A stretch of 7,238 nucleotides of DNA from GCA-2746795 sp964643965 (GTDB taxonomy: Bacteria > Chloroflexota > Anaerolineae > Promineifilales > Promineifilaceae). The notes under the pieces are model-generated. The model worked only from the letters and a program-made list of their open reading frames with translations, did not search any database and was not told the DNA's origin. The translations under genes and the position numbers were made by a program. Below, piece after piece: positions 1-6,677 of this stretch; the first letter of the stretch is position 1, and every line of letters starts with the position of its first letter. The DNA is taken from assembly GCA_964643965.1 (NCBI GenBank), contig CAZXVH010000168.1:1-7238 (forward strand). The letters run 5' to 3'.

Positions 1-74
1 GATTACGAAGTTTGTTTAAACGAAAAAAACCATTGTCCTAGCAGCGAGGTACTGGAGGGACTAAAACGCCATAG
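1..74. other. Leader upstream of the first membrane-protein gene
   Basis: This AT-rich stretch lies before the first gene. It contains a GTTTAAAC palindrome (14-21), an A-run (24-29) and a Shine-Dalgarno-like GGAGGGA near its end. Two frames could be the tail of a gene that begins outside the window. The frame starting at base 1 stays open to a TGA at 103-105, which overlaps the ATG at 105. The frame starting at base 3 reads a short basic tail (LRSLFKRKKPLS) to a TAG at 39-41. Both are too short to judge, and an open stretch of that length is not unusual by chance. No convincing -35/-10 promoter pair was seen. Confidence 0.35.
54..60 (+). promoter_or_regulatory. Ribosome binding site, GGAGGGA
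   Basis: GGAGGGA is a strong Shine-Dalgarno match. It lies 14 nt before a TTG codon at 75, slightly long but usable, and much too far from the in-frame ATG codons at 96 and 105. It is the only good ribosome-binding match near the start of the first gene, so it is the main argument for the TTG start. Confidence 0.5.
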
Positions 75-2828
75 TTGCGTTACAATCCTGCGGGTATGCA
101 ATTGATGAAGAAGTTGTTTAACGGTTTTACGCCTTATACCGGGTGGCTGCCTGATGGTTTGGCGGTGGCTGCGCTGTGGCTGCTCTGTGTTATCTTTTTA
201 GCGCCCGCTTTTTTGCCGGGCAGGGTGCTGCTGCCGCTTGATATTGTGGTGGAGGGGATGCCGCCCTGGCAGGAAGTTGGACAGGTGGTTGATTTACATA
301 ATCCTATTTTGGAGGATGCGGTTTATTATATTTTTCCGGTCAAACAATGGACGGCCGAGGTGGTACGGCAGGGGAGCTTGCCTTTATGGAACCCGTATGT
401 GTTTACAGGCTATCCGGCTATTTATGATACCCAGGCGGGCTTATTTTACCCGTTTTCACTTTTGTATTATTTACTGCCGGCGGCAACGGCCGTTGATCTG
501 ACAATTTTGCTGCAAATGATGGCCGGAACCTTGTTCATGTATCTTTACTTGCGCCAGATTCGGCTGCGGCGGTTGGCGGCTGTTGTGGGCGGCGTCTTGT
601 TCATCTTCAACGGGCTGATGGTGGTGTGGCTGGAATGGCAGGTGGTTCATGCGGCCGTTATCTGGCTGCCTTTGCTGCTGGTTTTGGTGGAGCGCACGGT
701 GCAGGCTGCGGCTGAAAACAGGGAAAATCCCTGGGTGTATGCGGCCGGGGCGGGGGTGGTATTGGCCTTGCCCTGGCTGGGCGGTCATTGGAATTGGACC
801 TTGTATATGAGCGTAACGGCCGTTGCGTATTTGCTGTGGCGGCTGCTGATTTTGGGGCGCAGTCAATGGAAAAAGATGGTGGGCATAATTGGCGTTGTCC
901 TGGGGGTGGGGGTGGGGCTTTCTTTGATTCAAGTGCTGCCCGCCTTTGCTTTTCTCAGCCAGAGTCACCGGCAGCCATTGTCTTGGGCAGAGGTCAAACA
1001 GTTTGGCCTGCTCAACCGGCTGGTGGTGGTGACGCTGCCTGATTTTTTTGGCTCGCCGCTGGCTGGAAACTGGTGGGGTGTGGATAACTACAATGAAACC
1101 ACGATTTACATGGGCGTTATGGCGCTGCTGCTGGCGGGCATGGCGCTTTGGCTGCGCCGGGATCGTCTGGCAGCTTTTTGGGGCGTGTGGGGCGGGCTGG
1201 GTTTGTTGCTGGCTTTGGGAGCGCCGTTTTATGGGGTGTTGTATGTGCTGCCGGTGTTCAATGGCTTGCTGCCCAGTCGAGCCGGGGTACTGGTGGTGGT
1301 GTGTACGGCCGTTTTAGCAGCGATGGGCGTGGAAGCATTATCAGGGGCGTCGTTTCGGGCGCGGGCTGGCCGGGTAGTGGCGGGAATTGGCGGTATGTTG
1401 GTGGGGATAACGGCCGTTTACCTGTTTTACTATCGTGGGCAAGTTGACCTGGCTACCTTGCGGCCGTCTCTTTTTATATTTTTGGCGTTTTTGCTGGCAG
1501 GCTATGGGGTGATTGGCCTGCGTCTGGCCGGACGGGTGTCTGCGGGGTGGTTTGGGCTGATTGTGCTGGCGCTTATCATCAGCGATTTGTTTTTATTTGG
1601 CGCTGATTACAACACGGTCTCCACGACAGATGCTCTTTTCCCGCCCACAGAAACGGACGCATTTTTACAGAACGCGACTGCTCCGTTGCGCATCGTCACG
1701 CCAGCGCAGGGCGTGGCCTACCGGCCCAATACCTCCCTTGTCCCCCGCATAGCCAACCTGAGCGGGTATGGCCCTGGCATTCCCCAACGGCTTGTCGATT
1801 ATATGAACTTGGCGGAGGGTGGGGAGGCGGTGCGTTTTAACCGGGTGCTGCTGCCGCAGTCTGCGGTGGATTCTCCTTTGCTGGATGCGCTGGGCGTGGG
1901 TTATGTGGTGACGATAGATGAGAAATGGGGCGAAACGGCCGTTCCCGCTCTGGCGCAAAATGACATTCAAACCTGGTCGCCGCTGACAAATGATAAAAGA
2001 CAGGCGCCGCTAGTCGTGGGCGAGGTGGGTTTGCAGCGTGTGGATGTGGCCTTGAAGGTGGTGGAACCGGGCGAAGGCGGCGTCACCCTGCGCATTTTTA
2101 CGGCAGATGGCGCTCAAGAATTGGCCCATTCAGAACTAGATACCACCGCTTTAGCTGAGGAGACAGCCTGGGCTAGCTTCTATTTTTCAATATTCCCACC
2201 AGCGTGGGGAGATTCATTTTTGCTGGAACTGGAACATACGGGTGAAGGGCAAGTGGCTGTGGGCGAAACGGCCGGGTCGCAAGCAGTTTATCAGGCTTAT
2301 GTGATGCCTCGCCCCAATCTGCGGCATGAGGCCGGTAAAACCAAAGTGTATCAACGGGAAAATGCCAGCCCGCGAGCCTATGCGGTTCCGGCAGCGGTGT
2401 TGGCCGCCAGTCAGTCAGAGGCGTTGGCGTTGGTGGCTGCTAACGCAGACAACCTGGATCGGGTGGTGGTACTAGAAACGGCGGGCAAGCCATCGCCGGC
2501 AGCAGGAAATATGGCTGATGAAGCCGGGAAAGTGATGATCACCACCTATGCCTTGAACGAGGTGACACTGAGGGCTGAAATGCCGCAGGCGGGTTTTGTG
2601 GTGCTGGCAGATTTGTATGATGCCGGTTGGCAGGCGGCGGTGGACGGGCAGCCGGTTCCAATTTACCAGGCGAATACAGTTTCACGGGCTGTGGCTGTAC
2701 CGGCCGGGACGCATGACATCCGGTTTGTTTACCGGCCGCTGCCGTTTTATGCGGGAGCGTTGGTATCGGGCGTGGTCTTGTTGGCGGTGATTTTGTTTTG
2801 GGGATGGACGTGGAGGCGGCGCAGTTAA
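75..2828 (+). CDS. YfhO-like GT-C integral membrane protein (putative glycosyltransferase)
   Basis: A protein of about 917 aa resembling the bacterial YfhO family (GT-C fold, multi-pass membrane proteins linked to glycosylation of surface polymers or lipids). Seen: a first membrane segment at residues 28-48. The following extracytoplasmic loop has D56 and the pattern DAVYYIFPVKQW...GSLPLWNPYVFTGYP (81-114), typical of the family. About ten more hydrophobic segments follow, to about residue 510. An outer domain then carries NLSGYGP (561-567), LLDALGVGYVVT (602-613) and a PRAYAV stretch (766-771). The C-terminus has VVLADLYDAGWQAAVDGQPV (842-861), then a final membrane helix (893-910) and the basic tail WRRRS. 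An extra beta-rich domain appears inserted at about 648-735. The start is uncertain: TTG at 75 has the only Shine-Dalgarno; ATG at 96 or 105 (MKKLF) would give 910 or 907 aa. The stop abuts the ATG of the next gene. Family assignment is confident; donor and acceptor are unknown. Confidence 0.88.
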   Translation: MRYNPAGMQLMKKLFNGFTPYTGWLPDGLAVAALWLLCVIFLAPAFLPGRVLLPLDIVVEGMPPWQEVGQVVDLHNPILEDAVYYIFPVKQWTAEVVRQGSLPLWNPYVFTGYPAIYDTQAGLFYPFSLLYYLLPAATAVDLTILLQMMAGTLFMYLYLRQIRLRRLAAVVGGVLFIFNGLMVVWLEWQVVHAAVIWLPLLLVLVERTVQAAAENRENPWVYAAGAGVVLALPWLGGHWNWTLYMSVTAVAYLLWRLLILGRSQWKKMVGIIGVVLGVGVGLSLIQVLPAFAFLSQSHRQPLSWAEVKQFGLLNRLVVVTLPDFFGSPLAGNWWGVDNYNETTIYMGVMALLLAGMALWLRRDRLAAFWGVWGGLGLLLALGAPFYGVLYVLPVFNGLLPSRAGVLVVVCTAVLAAMGVEALSGASFRARAGRVVAGIGGMLVGITAVYLFYYRGQVDLATLRPSLFIFLAFLLAGYGVIGLRLAGRVSAGWFGLIVLALIISDLFLFGADYNTVSTTDALFPPTETDAFLQNATAPLRIVTPAQGVAYRPNTSLVPRIANLSGYGPGIPQRLVDYMNLAEGGEAVRFNRVLLPQSAVDSPLLDALGVGYVVTIDEKWGETAVPALAQNDIQTWSPLTNDKRQAPLVVGEVGLQRVDVALKVVEPGEGGVTLRIFTADGAQELAHSELDTTALAEETAWASFYFSIFPPAWGDSFLLELEHTGEGQVAVGETAGSQAVYQAYVMPRPNLRHEAGKTKVYQRENASPRAYAVPAAVLAASQSEALALVAANADNLDRVVVLETAGKPSPAAGNMADEAGKVMITTYALNEVTLRAEMPQAGFVVLADLYDAGWQAAVDGQPVPIYQANTVSRAVAVPAGTHDIRFVYRPLPFYAGALVSGVVLLAVILFWGWTWRRRS
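2812..2816 (+). promoter_or_regulatory. Ribosome binding site inside the upstream gene, GGAGG
   Basis: GGAGG lies within the last codons of the first gene, 12 nt before the ATG at 2829. With the TAA stop directly abutting that ATG (TAAATG), it suggests that ribosomes finishing the first gene reinitiate on the second (translational coupling). It also fixes the start of the second gene. Confidence 0.6.
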
Positions 2829-5051
2829 ATGAGACAACGGCGTGTTTCTGGCTGGCTTTGGCTTATTTTGGCGGCGTATGGGGTGTTGGCGGCGGCGGCC
2901 AGTGTAATTGTGCCGCTGGCGGAATCGCCTGATGAACTGGACCATTTTTTGTATGTGCGGTATGTGGTGAATAACGGCCGTTTCCCGGTAATGGATCCTG
3001 TGGCTGAAAACAACGAAACGATGGAAGCGAATCAGCCGCCGCTTTATTATTTGCTGGGAACGGCCGTTTCTGGCTGGGTGGATATGAGTGCGCCCGCCGA
3101 GATGCCCTTGAACCTCTGTTATAGTTTTGATGCGCAAGATACCGGCAGACAAACTTTTTACCGGCATGACGTCGCCGAACAGTTTCCCTACCGGGGTAAT
3201 AGTTTAGCGTTTCATCTGGTGCGGTTGTTATCGGTTTTGTTGGGCGCAGGCACAGTAGCCCTGGCCTATGCGCTGGGCCGGGAACTGGCGGACCGCGATG
3301 AGAGAGACGGTTTATTGGCGGCTGGTCTGTTGGCGTTTAACCCTCAATTTATTTTTATCACCGGCAGCGTCAATAATGATGTGTTGACGGCTTTGTTGGG
3401 GGCGGCGATTTTATGGCAGAGTGTGCGCGTGGCGAAACGGCCGTTTCTCTCAAACGTTCTGGTATTGGCGCTGCTGGTGGGACTGGGGTTGTTGACCAAA
3501 TTTGCCTTGATTGCATTATGGCCGGTGGCGGTAACGGCCGTTTTAATCCCTGTCATTGGGGCGCGGCGGCCGGGTCAAGAGAAAGTGGAATCAGGCAGAT
3601 CGCTTCACGCTTTCCTCATCAACCTGGCTGTTTTGTTGATCTTGCCTATTGTGGTGGCGGGCTGGTGGTACGAGCGCACCCGGCGTTTTTACGGGGATGT
3701 GTTAGCCTGGGATGTCCATCTGCAAGCCAAAGGCGCCGAAGTTTTGCGTACCACGCCGTTTGCCGCCGCAGATTTGGCTGAATTTATCTCGCTGCATTTC
3801 CGTTCATCCTGGGGGCTTTTTGGTTGGCTGAATGTGCAAGCGCCCACTTGGATGCTGGGCATCTACGCGGTTTTAGTTATCCTGGCGCTGGTTGGTTTGG
3901 TGAGAGAAATTTGGAGTTGGCGTCATTTAGCACGGGAGGATGGCTGGTTGGTCTGGGGCCAAAGGCTGCTGGCTGAAAAAGCAGCCTTTGGCTTGACGGC
4001 ATTGGCTGTGCTGGCGGTCTATGTTTCCTTGCTGCGCTATATTCAAACCATCAACTGGTCTGGTTATCAAGGACGCCTGGCGTTTTCGGCGGCGGCGGCG
4101 GTGGCGGCCTTGTTGGCGTTGGGTCTCCGGCGGCTATTTTTGAAACGGGATTGGATCAGCCAGGTAGTCGTTGGCCTGTTGGCGGGGTTGGCAGTTTGGG
4201 CGGTTTTTGGCGTGATGGCGGATGCTTATCCCCCATCCATAATTTATGATCTGTCGCCTGACGCAGCCCAGTTGTGCGCCCGCTTTGAAAATGGCTTGAT
4301 GCTGGAAGGGGTGGCGCTGCCGGAAACGGCCGTTGCCGGAGAAAAACTGGCAGGCGTCCTGTTGGCTTATGGTTTGGCGGATGCAGCCACGCCGCAAACG
4401 GTGGTGGCCGCTATTACAACGGGCGATGGGTCGCCAGCGGCGCAAACGGAACTGGCGCTCACCTGGCAGGCGGGAGAAGCGTTAAAAATCCCGCTGACGT
4501 TTCCTTCCATCGAGACGGAAGCGCCAGCTAAAGGCGTTTTGCAAATTTCTGTGCTAGATGGGGGAGAAGCCCAGCAGTCTGTTCGCGCCGATGGGCAAGC
4601 CTTAGAAATGCCATTTGTGGCGGGCGTGGTAAAGATTGAACCGGAACGGCCGTTTTCACCCCAGCCACAAGTATCTACAAATGCTGTTTTTGACGAGACC
4701 GTGCAGTTGATTGGGTACGATGCCGTTGAGGAAAACGGAATTTTGGCAGTAACGCTTTACTGGCAGGCAGTCGCCGCGCCCGCCCACGATTTTACGACCT
4801 TTGTGCATCTCCTGGATGCAGCGGGCAATCTTGTAGCCCAGGCGGACAGTCAGCCGCAAAACGGCCGTTACCCGCTGTCTCTGTGGTCGCCTGGGGAAAT
4901 TGTGGCGGATACTAAACTTATTGCTTTGCCGGCAGAACGGCCGTTGCAGGTGATGGCGGGGCTTTATCTTTTAGAAACAGGCGAGCGGCTGCCGCTCACA
5001 GATAATGCCGGAGACGCCCTATTCCTGTTTTTCCTCGAAACGTCAGAGTAA
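2829..5051 (+). CDS. DUF2142/GT39-like GT-C membrane glycosyltransferase
   Basis: A 740-aa multi-pass membrane protein. After a first membrane helix (8-29) comes an acidic motif, SPDELDHFLYVRY (33-45), with D35 and E36 as the likely GT-C catalytic or sugar-phosphate-binding acids in the first outer loop. QPPLYYLLG (69-77) follows. The segment GSVNNDVLTALLG (179-191) and the late-loop pattern GYQGRLAFSAAAA (412-424) match what I know of DUF2142 and related GT39-like proteins. Hydrophobic segments continue to about residue 463. Residues 470-740 form a soluble, presumably extracytoplasmic, beta-rich region. Its last part (about 622-735; LIGYDA, VTLYWQA, FTTFVHLLDAAGN, LWSPGE) is a module often appended to Chloroflexota GT39-type proteins. 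Expected role: transfer of a sugar from a lipid carrier on the outer membrane face. It directly follows the YfhO-like gene, so the two probably serve one glycan pathway. The exact subfamily (DUF2142 or PMT_2) is not settled by eye. Confidence 0.85.
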   Translation: MRQRRVSGWLWLILAAYGVLAAAASVIVPLAESPDELDHFLYVRYVVNNGRFPVMDPVAENNETMEANQPPLYYLLGTAVSGWVDMSAPAEMPLNLCYSFDAQDTGRQTFYRHDVAEQFPYRGNSLAFHLVRLLSVLLGAGTVALAYALGRELADRDERDGLLAAGLLAFNPQFIFITGSVNNDVLTALLGAAILWQSVRVAKRPFLSNVLVLALLVGLGLLTKFALIALWPVAVTAVLIPVIGARRPGQEKVESGRSLHAFLINLAVLLILPIVVAGWWYERTRRFYGDVLAWDVHLQAKGAEVLRTTPFAAADLAEFISLHFRSSWGLFGWLNVQAPTWMLGIYAVLVILALVGLVREIWSWRHLAREDGWLVWGQRLLAEKAAFGLTALAVLAVYVSLLRYIQTINWSGYQGRLAFSAAAAVAALLALGLRRLFLKRDWISQVVVGLLAGLAVWAVFGVMADAYPPSIIYDLSPDAAQLCARFENGLMLEGVALPETAVAGEKLAGVLLAYGLADAATPQTVVAAITTGDGSPAAQTELALTWQAGEALKIPLTFPSIETEAPAKGVLQISVLDGGEAQQSVRADGQALEMPFVAGVVKIEPERPFSPQPQVSTNAVFDETVQLIGYDAVEENGILAVTLYWQAVAAPAHDFTTFVHLLDAAGNLVAQADSQPQNGRYPLSLWSPGEIVADTKLIALPAERPLQVMAGLYLLETGERLPLTDNAGDALFLFFLETSE

Positions 5052-5083
5052 AACTAAATCCAACAGGTCGCATTTTCCTGGCT

Positions 5084-5237
5084 AGATTGAACCAATCTTC
5101 AAGATTCAGTAGTTCGAAAAAGCTTTTTTTTAACCGCAGATTAGATTACACAGATTTTTCAGGTCTAATCTGCGTCATCTGCGCAATCTGCGGATCATCT
5201 CTTTTAAGATTTTAAACTACTGAGATTGGTTCAATCT
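5084..5237. repeat. Nested inverted repeat, MITE- or REP-like element
   Basis: The outer arms are a perfect 15-bp inverted pair: AGATTGAACCAATCT (5084-5098) and AGATTGGTTCAATCT (5223-5237). Each arm is itself a 6-bp palindrome with a 3-nt centre. The pairing resumes at CAGTAGTT (5107-5114) with AACTACTG (5215-5222). The left arm has 8 extra bases (TCAAGATT, 5099-5106) between the two paired blocks. An inner stem-loop occupies 5134-5193. No transposase gene and no clear target-site duplication are visible. Size, nested symmetry and intergenic location fit a non-autonomous mobile element or REP-type repeat; copy number elsewhere in the genome cannot be seen here. Confidence 0.7.
5134..5193. terminator. 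Inner stem-loop of 9-nt units, possible bidirectional terminator
   Basis: The right arm is three tandem 9-nt units: AATCTGCGT (5167-5175), CATCTGCGC (5176-5184) and AATCTGCGG (5185-5193). The left arm carries the complementary pattern CCGCAGATT (5134-5142), a shortened AGATT (5143-5147) and ACACAGATT (5148-5156), with a loop at 5157-5166. An alternative perfect 11-bp pairing is CGCAGATTAGA (5135-5145) with TCTAATCTGCG (5164-5174). A T-run lies just before the left arm (5124-5131), which on the opposite strand is an A-run. On the plus strand a short T-run (5202-5205) follows the stem. Structure is clear; a termination role is inferred only from its place between convergent genes. Confidence 0.45.
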
Positions 5238-5267
5238 GAACAGCGCAAACTTATTTACGAGTGCTTG

Positions 5268-6569
5268 CTAACGCAAAATGGTGACAGAAGCAGAAACGCA
5301 GTCATATATATGTCGTTCTTCACCTCGATTCACCACATAGACGTAATCGTTGGTCGTATTAATGCCAATGGCCCATGGCATTATTCCCTGGCTGGGAATT
5401 GTGACCACAGGTTTGTTGTTTTTGAAAACTGAAATATTGTTTGATCCCCGATTGGCAATAAAGGCATATCCTGTTTCTGGGTGTACCTCGACTTCTCGAG
5501 GAAACGAGCCGACAGCCTGATTGCCTAAAAAGGTTAGCCCGGAAAAAACAGAAACATTATTGTCTGGTGGGTTGACGACATACGTGAAATTGCCGATGGG
5601 ATCATAGGCCACGGAAATGCTGAACTGGGCTGTCGCGTAGGAAGCCAGACGATTGAAAGGCGCCTGGGTGCTAAAGACGCTCACATTGGTGTTCGGGTAA
5701 CCCGCTGGTCGATTTTGCACTTCCTGGCCCACGACATAGAGATAATGATTTGTTGTGTCGATTGCCAAACTAGCCGGCCCCCAGGTATGGGCATCAAGAA
5801 TACCCACTACTTGCAGGCCATCGATCACATAGACTTGACCATAATCCCAACTGGCCGCAAAAACGAGACCGCTTTCTGGATCGAATGTGATTGAAGTAAT
5901 CCAGCCGCGAATACCTTCGTTCATACCAATATCTTTCAGGTAGGTCAGGTTGGTTTGAGCCGCGTTAAAAACCCGTATATTTGAATCTAGATCAGCTACA
6001 TACAGATAATCATTCACAGGATTATATAATGGGGTATGTCCTTCAAAGTATTGGTCATAAGTTCCGGTGATATTTGTGCCTTTAAAAGCGGTCAATGGTG
6101 TAGGAGGCCCGCCATGGTTGCTGTGAATATTGGAGACATATGCCCGGTCAGAATCGGGATCGATGGTGACTTTTGAGGGCCATTTGCCGCCTGTATTGAT
6201 ATTTCTGAGGTAGGTGTCGTTGAGGAAAAGGCTGACATCATTGCTGTAATTATTCACCATGTAGGCAATACCGGTGTTTTCATTGGCGTCGATATCATTG
6301 GGGCAATTGGCGCTGGATACTGGTATGTTTTTGACAAATTGAGGAACGGCCGGCACAGGTGTGGGGCTTGGTGTTGCGGTGGGTGTTGGTTGTTTGCTGA
6401 TAATTGGCAAAAAGTACGGTGTTCCATCAGTGACGGATCGGGCTGCTTGGGCTGACGCTGCATCTCTTGGATTGTGCGGCCAAACAGCAAAAAGAGACAA
6501 GGCAACGATTCCAGTTAAAAAAGCCCCTAACAAGATTTTAAATGATCGGTAGTTATTCTGAGTGTTCAT
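5268..6569 (-). CDS. Secreted YVTN/NHL-type beta-propeller protein
   Basis: A 433-aa exported protein of unknown specific function. It has an N-terminal signal sequence (basic R8/K11, hydrophobic 12-30, small residues near ASA at 38-40 as a possible cleavage site). A short motif YFLPIISK (52-59) follows, then a Pro/Thr linker to about residue 76. The rest is eight repeats of 40-52 residues with the pattern hydrophobic-Asp-Pro...Tyr-Val-x-Asn, starting near 92, 133, 179, 226, 267, 319, 359 and 400. Several end in NNVSVF-like strands, as in YVTN/NHL/SMP-30-type propellers. Such domains usually bind proteins or ligands, or act as surface-layer or sensory modules; no catalytic residues are evident. 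Only two cysteines occur (C89, C424), in the first and last repeats. ATG at 6569 has an AAGGA ribosome site. Base composition is visibly more AT-rich than the neighbours, and the gene lacks the AACGGCCGTT word. It lies 108 bp downstream of the peptidase gene on the same strand. Confidence 0.85.
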   Translation of the reverse strand: MNTQNNYRSFKILLGAFLTGIVALSLFAVWPHNPRDAASAQAARSVTDGTPYFLPIISKQPTPTATPSPTPVPAVPQFVKNIPVSSANCPNDIDANENTGIAYMVNNYSNDVSLFLNDTYLRNINTGGKWPSKVTIDPDSDRAYVSNIHSNHGGPPTPLTAFKGTNITGTYDQYFEGHTPLYNPVNDYLYVADLDSNIRVFNAAQTNLTYLKDIGMNEGIRGWITSITFDPESGLVFAASWDYGQVYVIDGLQVVGILDAHTWGPASLAIDTTNHYLYVVGQEVQNRPAGYPNTNVSVFSTQAPFNRLASYATAQFSISVAYDPIGNFTYVVNPPDNNVSVFSGLTFLGNQAVGSFPREVEVHPETGYAFIANRGSNNISVFKNNKPVVTIPSQGIMPWAIGINTTNDYVYVVNRGEERHIYDCVSASVTILR

Positions 6570-6677
6570 TTTTCCTTAAAAACCCAACGATAAATTTTTT
6601 GGTGAAAGGTTGAGTTTATTAGGCGGGAAGTTTCTATTAATTGTCATAAATTTGCAATATCCAAAATGGCAATTTGA
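6570..6677. other. Short spacer between peptidase and propeller genes
   Basis: This 108-bp AT-rich spacer lies between the stop of the peptidase gene and the start of the propeller gene, both on the minus strand. Apart from the AAGGA ribosome site, only a weak, interrupted hairpin (6648-6655 with 6669-6675) is visible, with no T-run after it. A promoter for the propeller gene is likely to be here, but no convincing -35/-10 pair was found. Confidence 0.5.
6573..6577 (-). promoter_or_regulatory. Ribosome binding site of the propeller gene, AAGGA
   Basis: On the minus strand AAGGA precedes the ATG at 6569 by 3 nt, a short but workable spacing. It supports this start, which also gives a complete signal peptide. 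Confidence 0.55.

Larger units (their letters stand above)
5052..5267. other. Intergenic region between convergent genes
   Basis: This 216-bp non-coding stretch separates the stop of the second membrane-protein gene from the stop of the oppositely oriented propeller gene. No gene is supported in it. Most of it (5084-5237) is a nested inverted repeat. It also contains an AAAAAGCTTTTT palindrome (5117-5128) that runs into a longer T-run to 5131. Transcripts from both sides run into the repeat, so it may end transcription in both directions. Confidence 0.8.

Noticed and set aside
1..105. C-terminal end of an upstream gene (frame open from base 1 to TGA at 103-105, overlapping ATG 105)
   Set aside because: Only 34 codons with no recognisable motif; an open frame this short is common by chance. 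Kept only as a note on the start choice.
471..968. 165-aa minus-strand open frame rich in His, Gln and Pro
   Set aside because: It is a shadow of the first membrane-protein gene: His/Gln/Pro-rich composition, no ribosome site, and complete overlap with strong family motifs on the plus strand.
2682..3167. 161-aa minus-strand open frame across the junction of the two membrane-protein genes
   Set aside because: Its composition (many His, Arg, Gln) is typical of antisense to GC-rich coding DNA, and it overlaps conserved regions of both real genes.
2829..5051. Repeated Asn-Gly-Arg, Thr-Ala-Val and Arg-Pro-Phe tripeptides as protein motifs
   Set aside because: All are translations of the same DNA palindrome in different phases, so they are a consequence of the nucleotide repeat.
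5134..5193. CRISPR array suggested by repeated ATCTGCG units
   Set aside because: The units are 9 nt, contiguous, without spacers, and mirror each other as a hairpin; no cas genes are present.
6600..6650. Sigma-70-type promoter for the propeller gene (ATGACA plus TAATAA on the minus strand)
   Set aside because: The spacing is 20 nt and the -35 match is poor; AT-rich DNA yields such matches easily.
6648..6675. Hairpin AAATTTGC / GCAATTT after the peptidase gene as a terminator
   Set aside because: The stem is short and interrupted, and no T-run follows on the minus strand.
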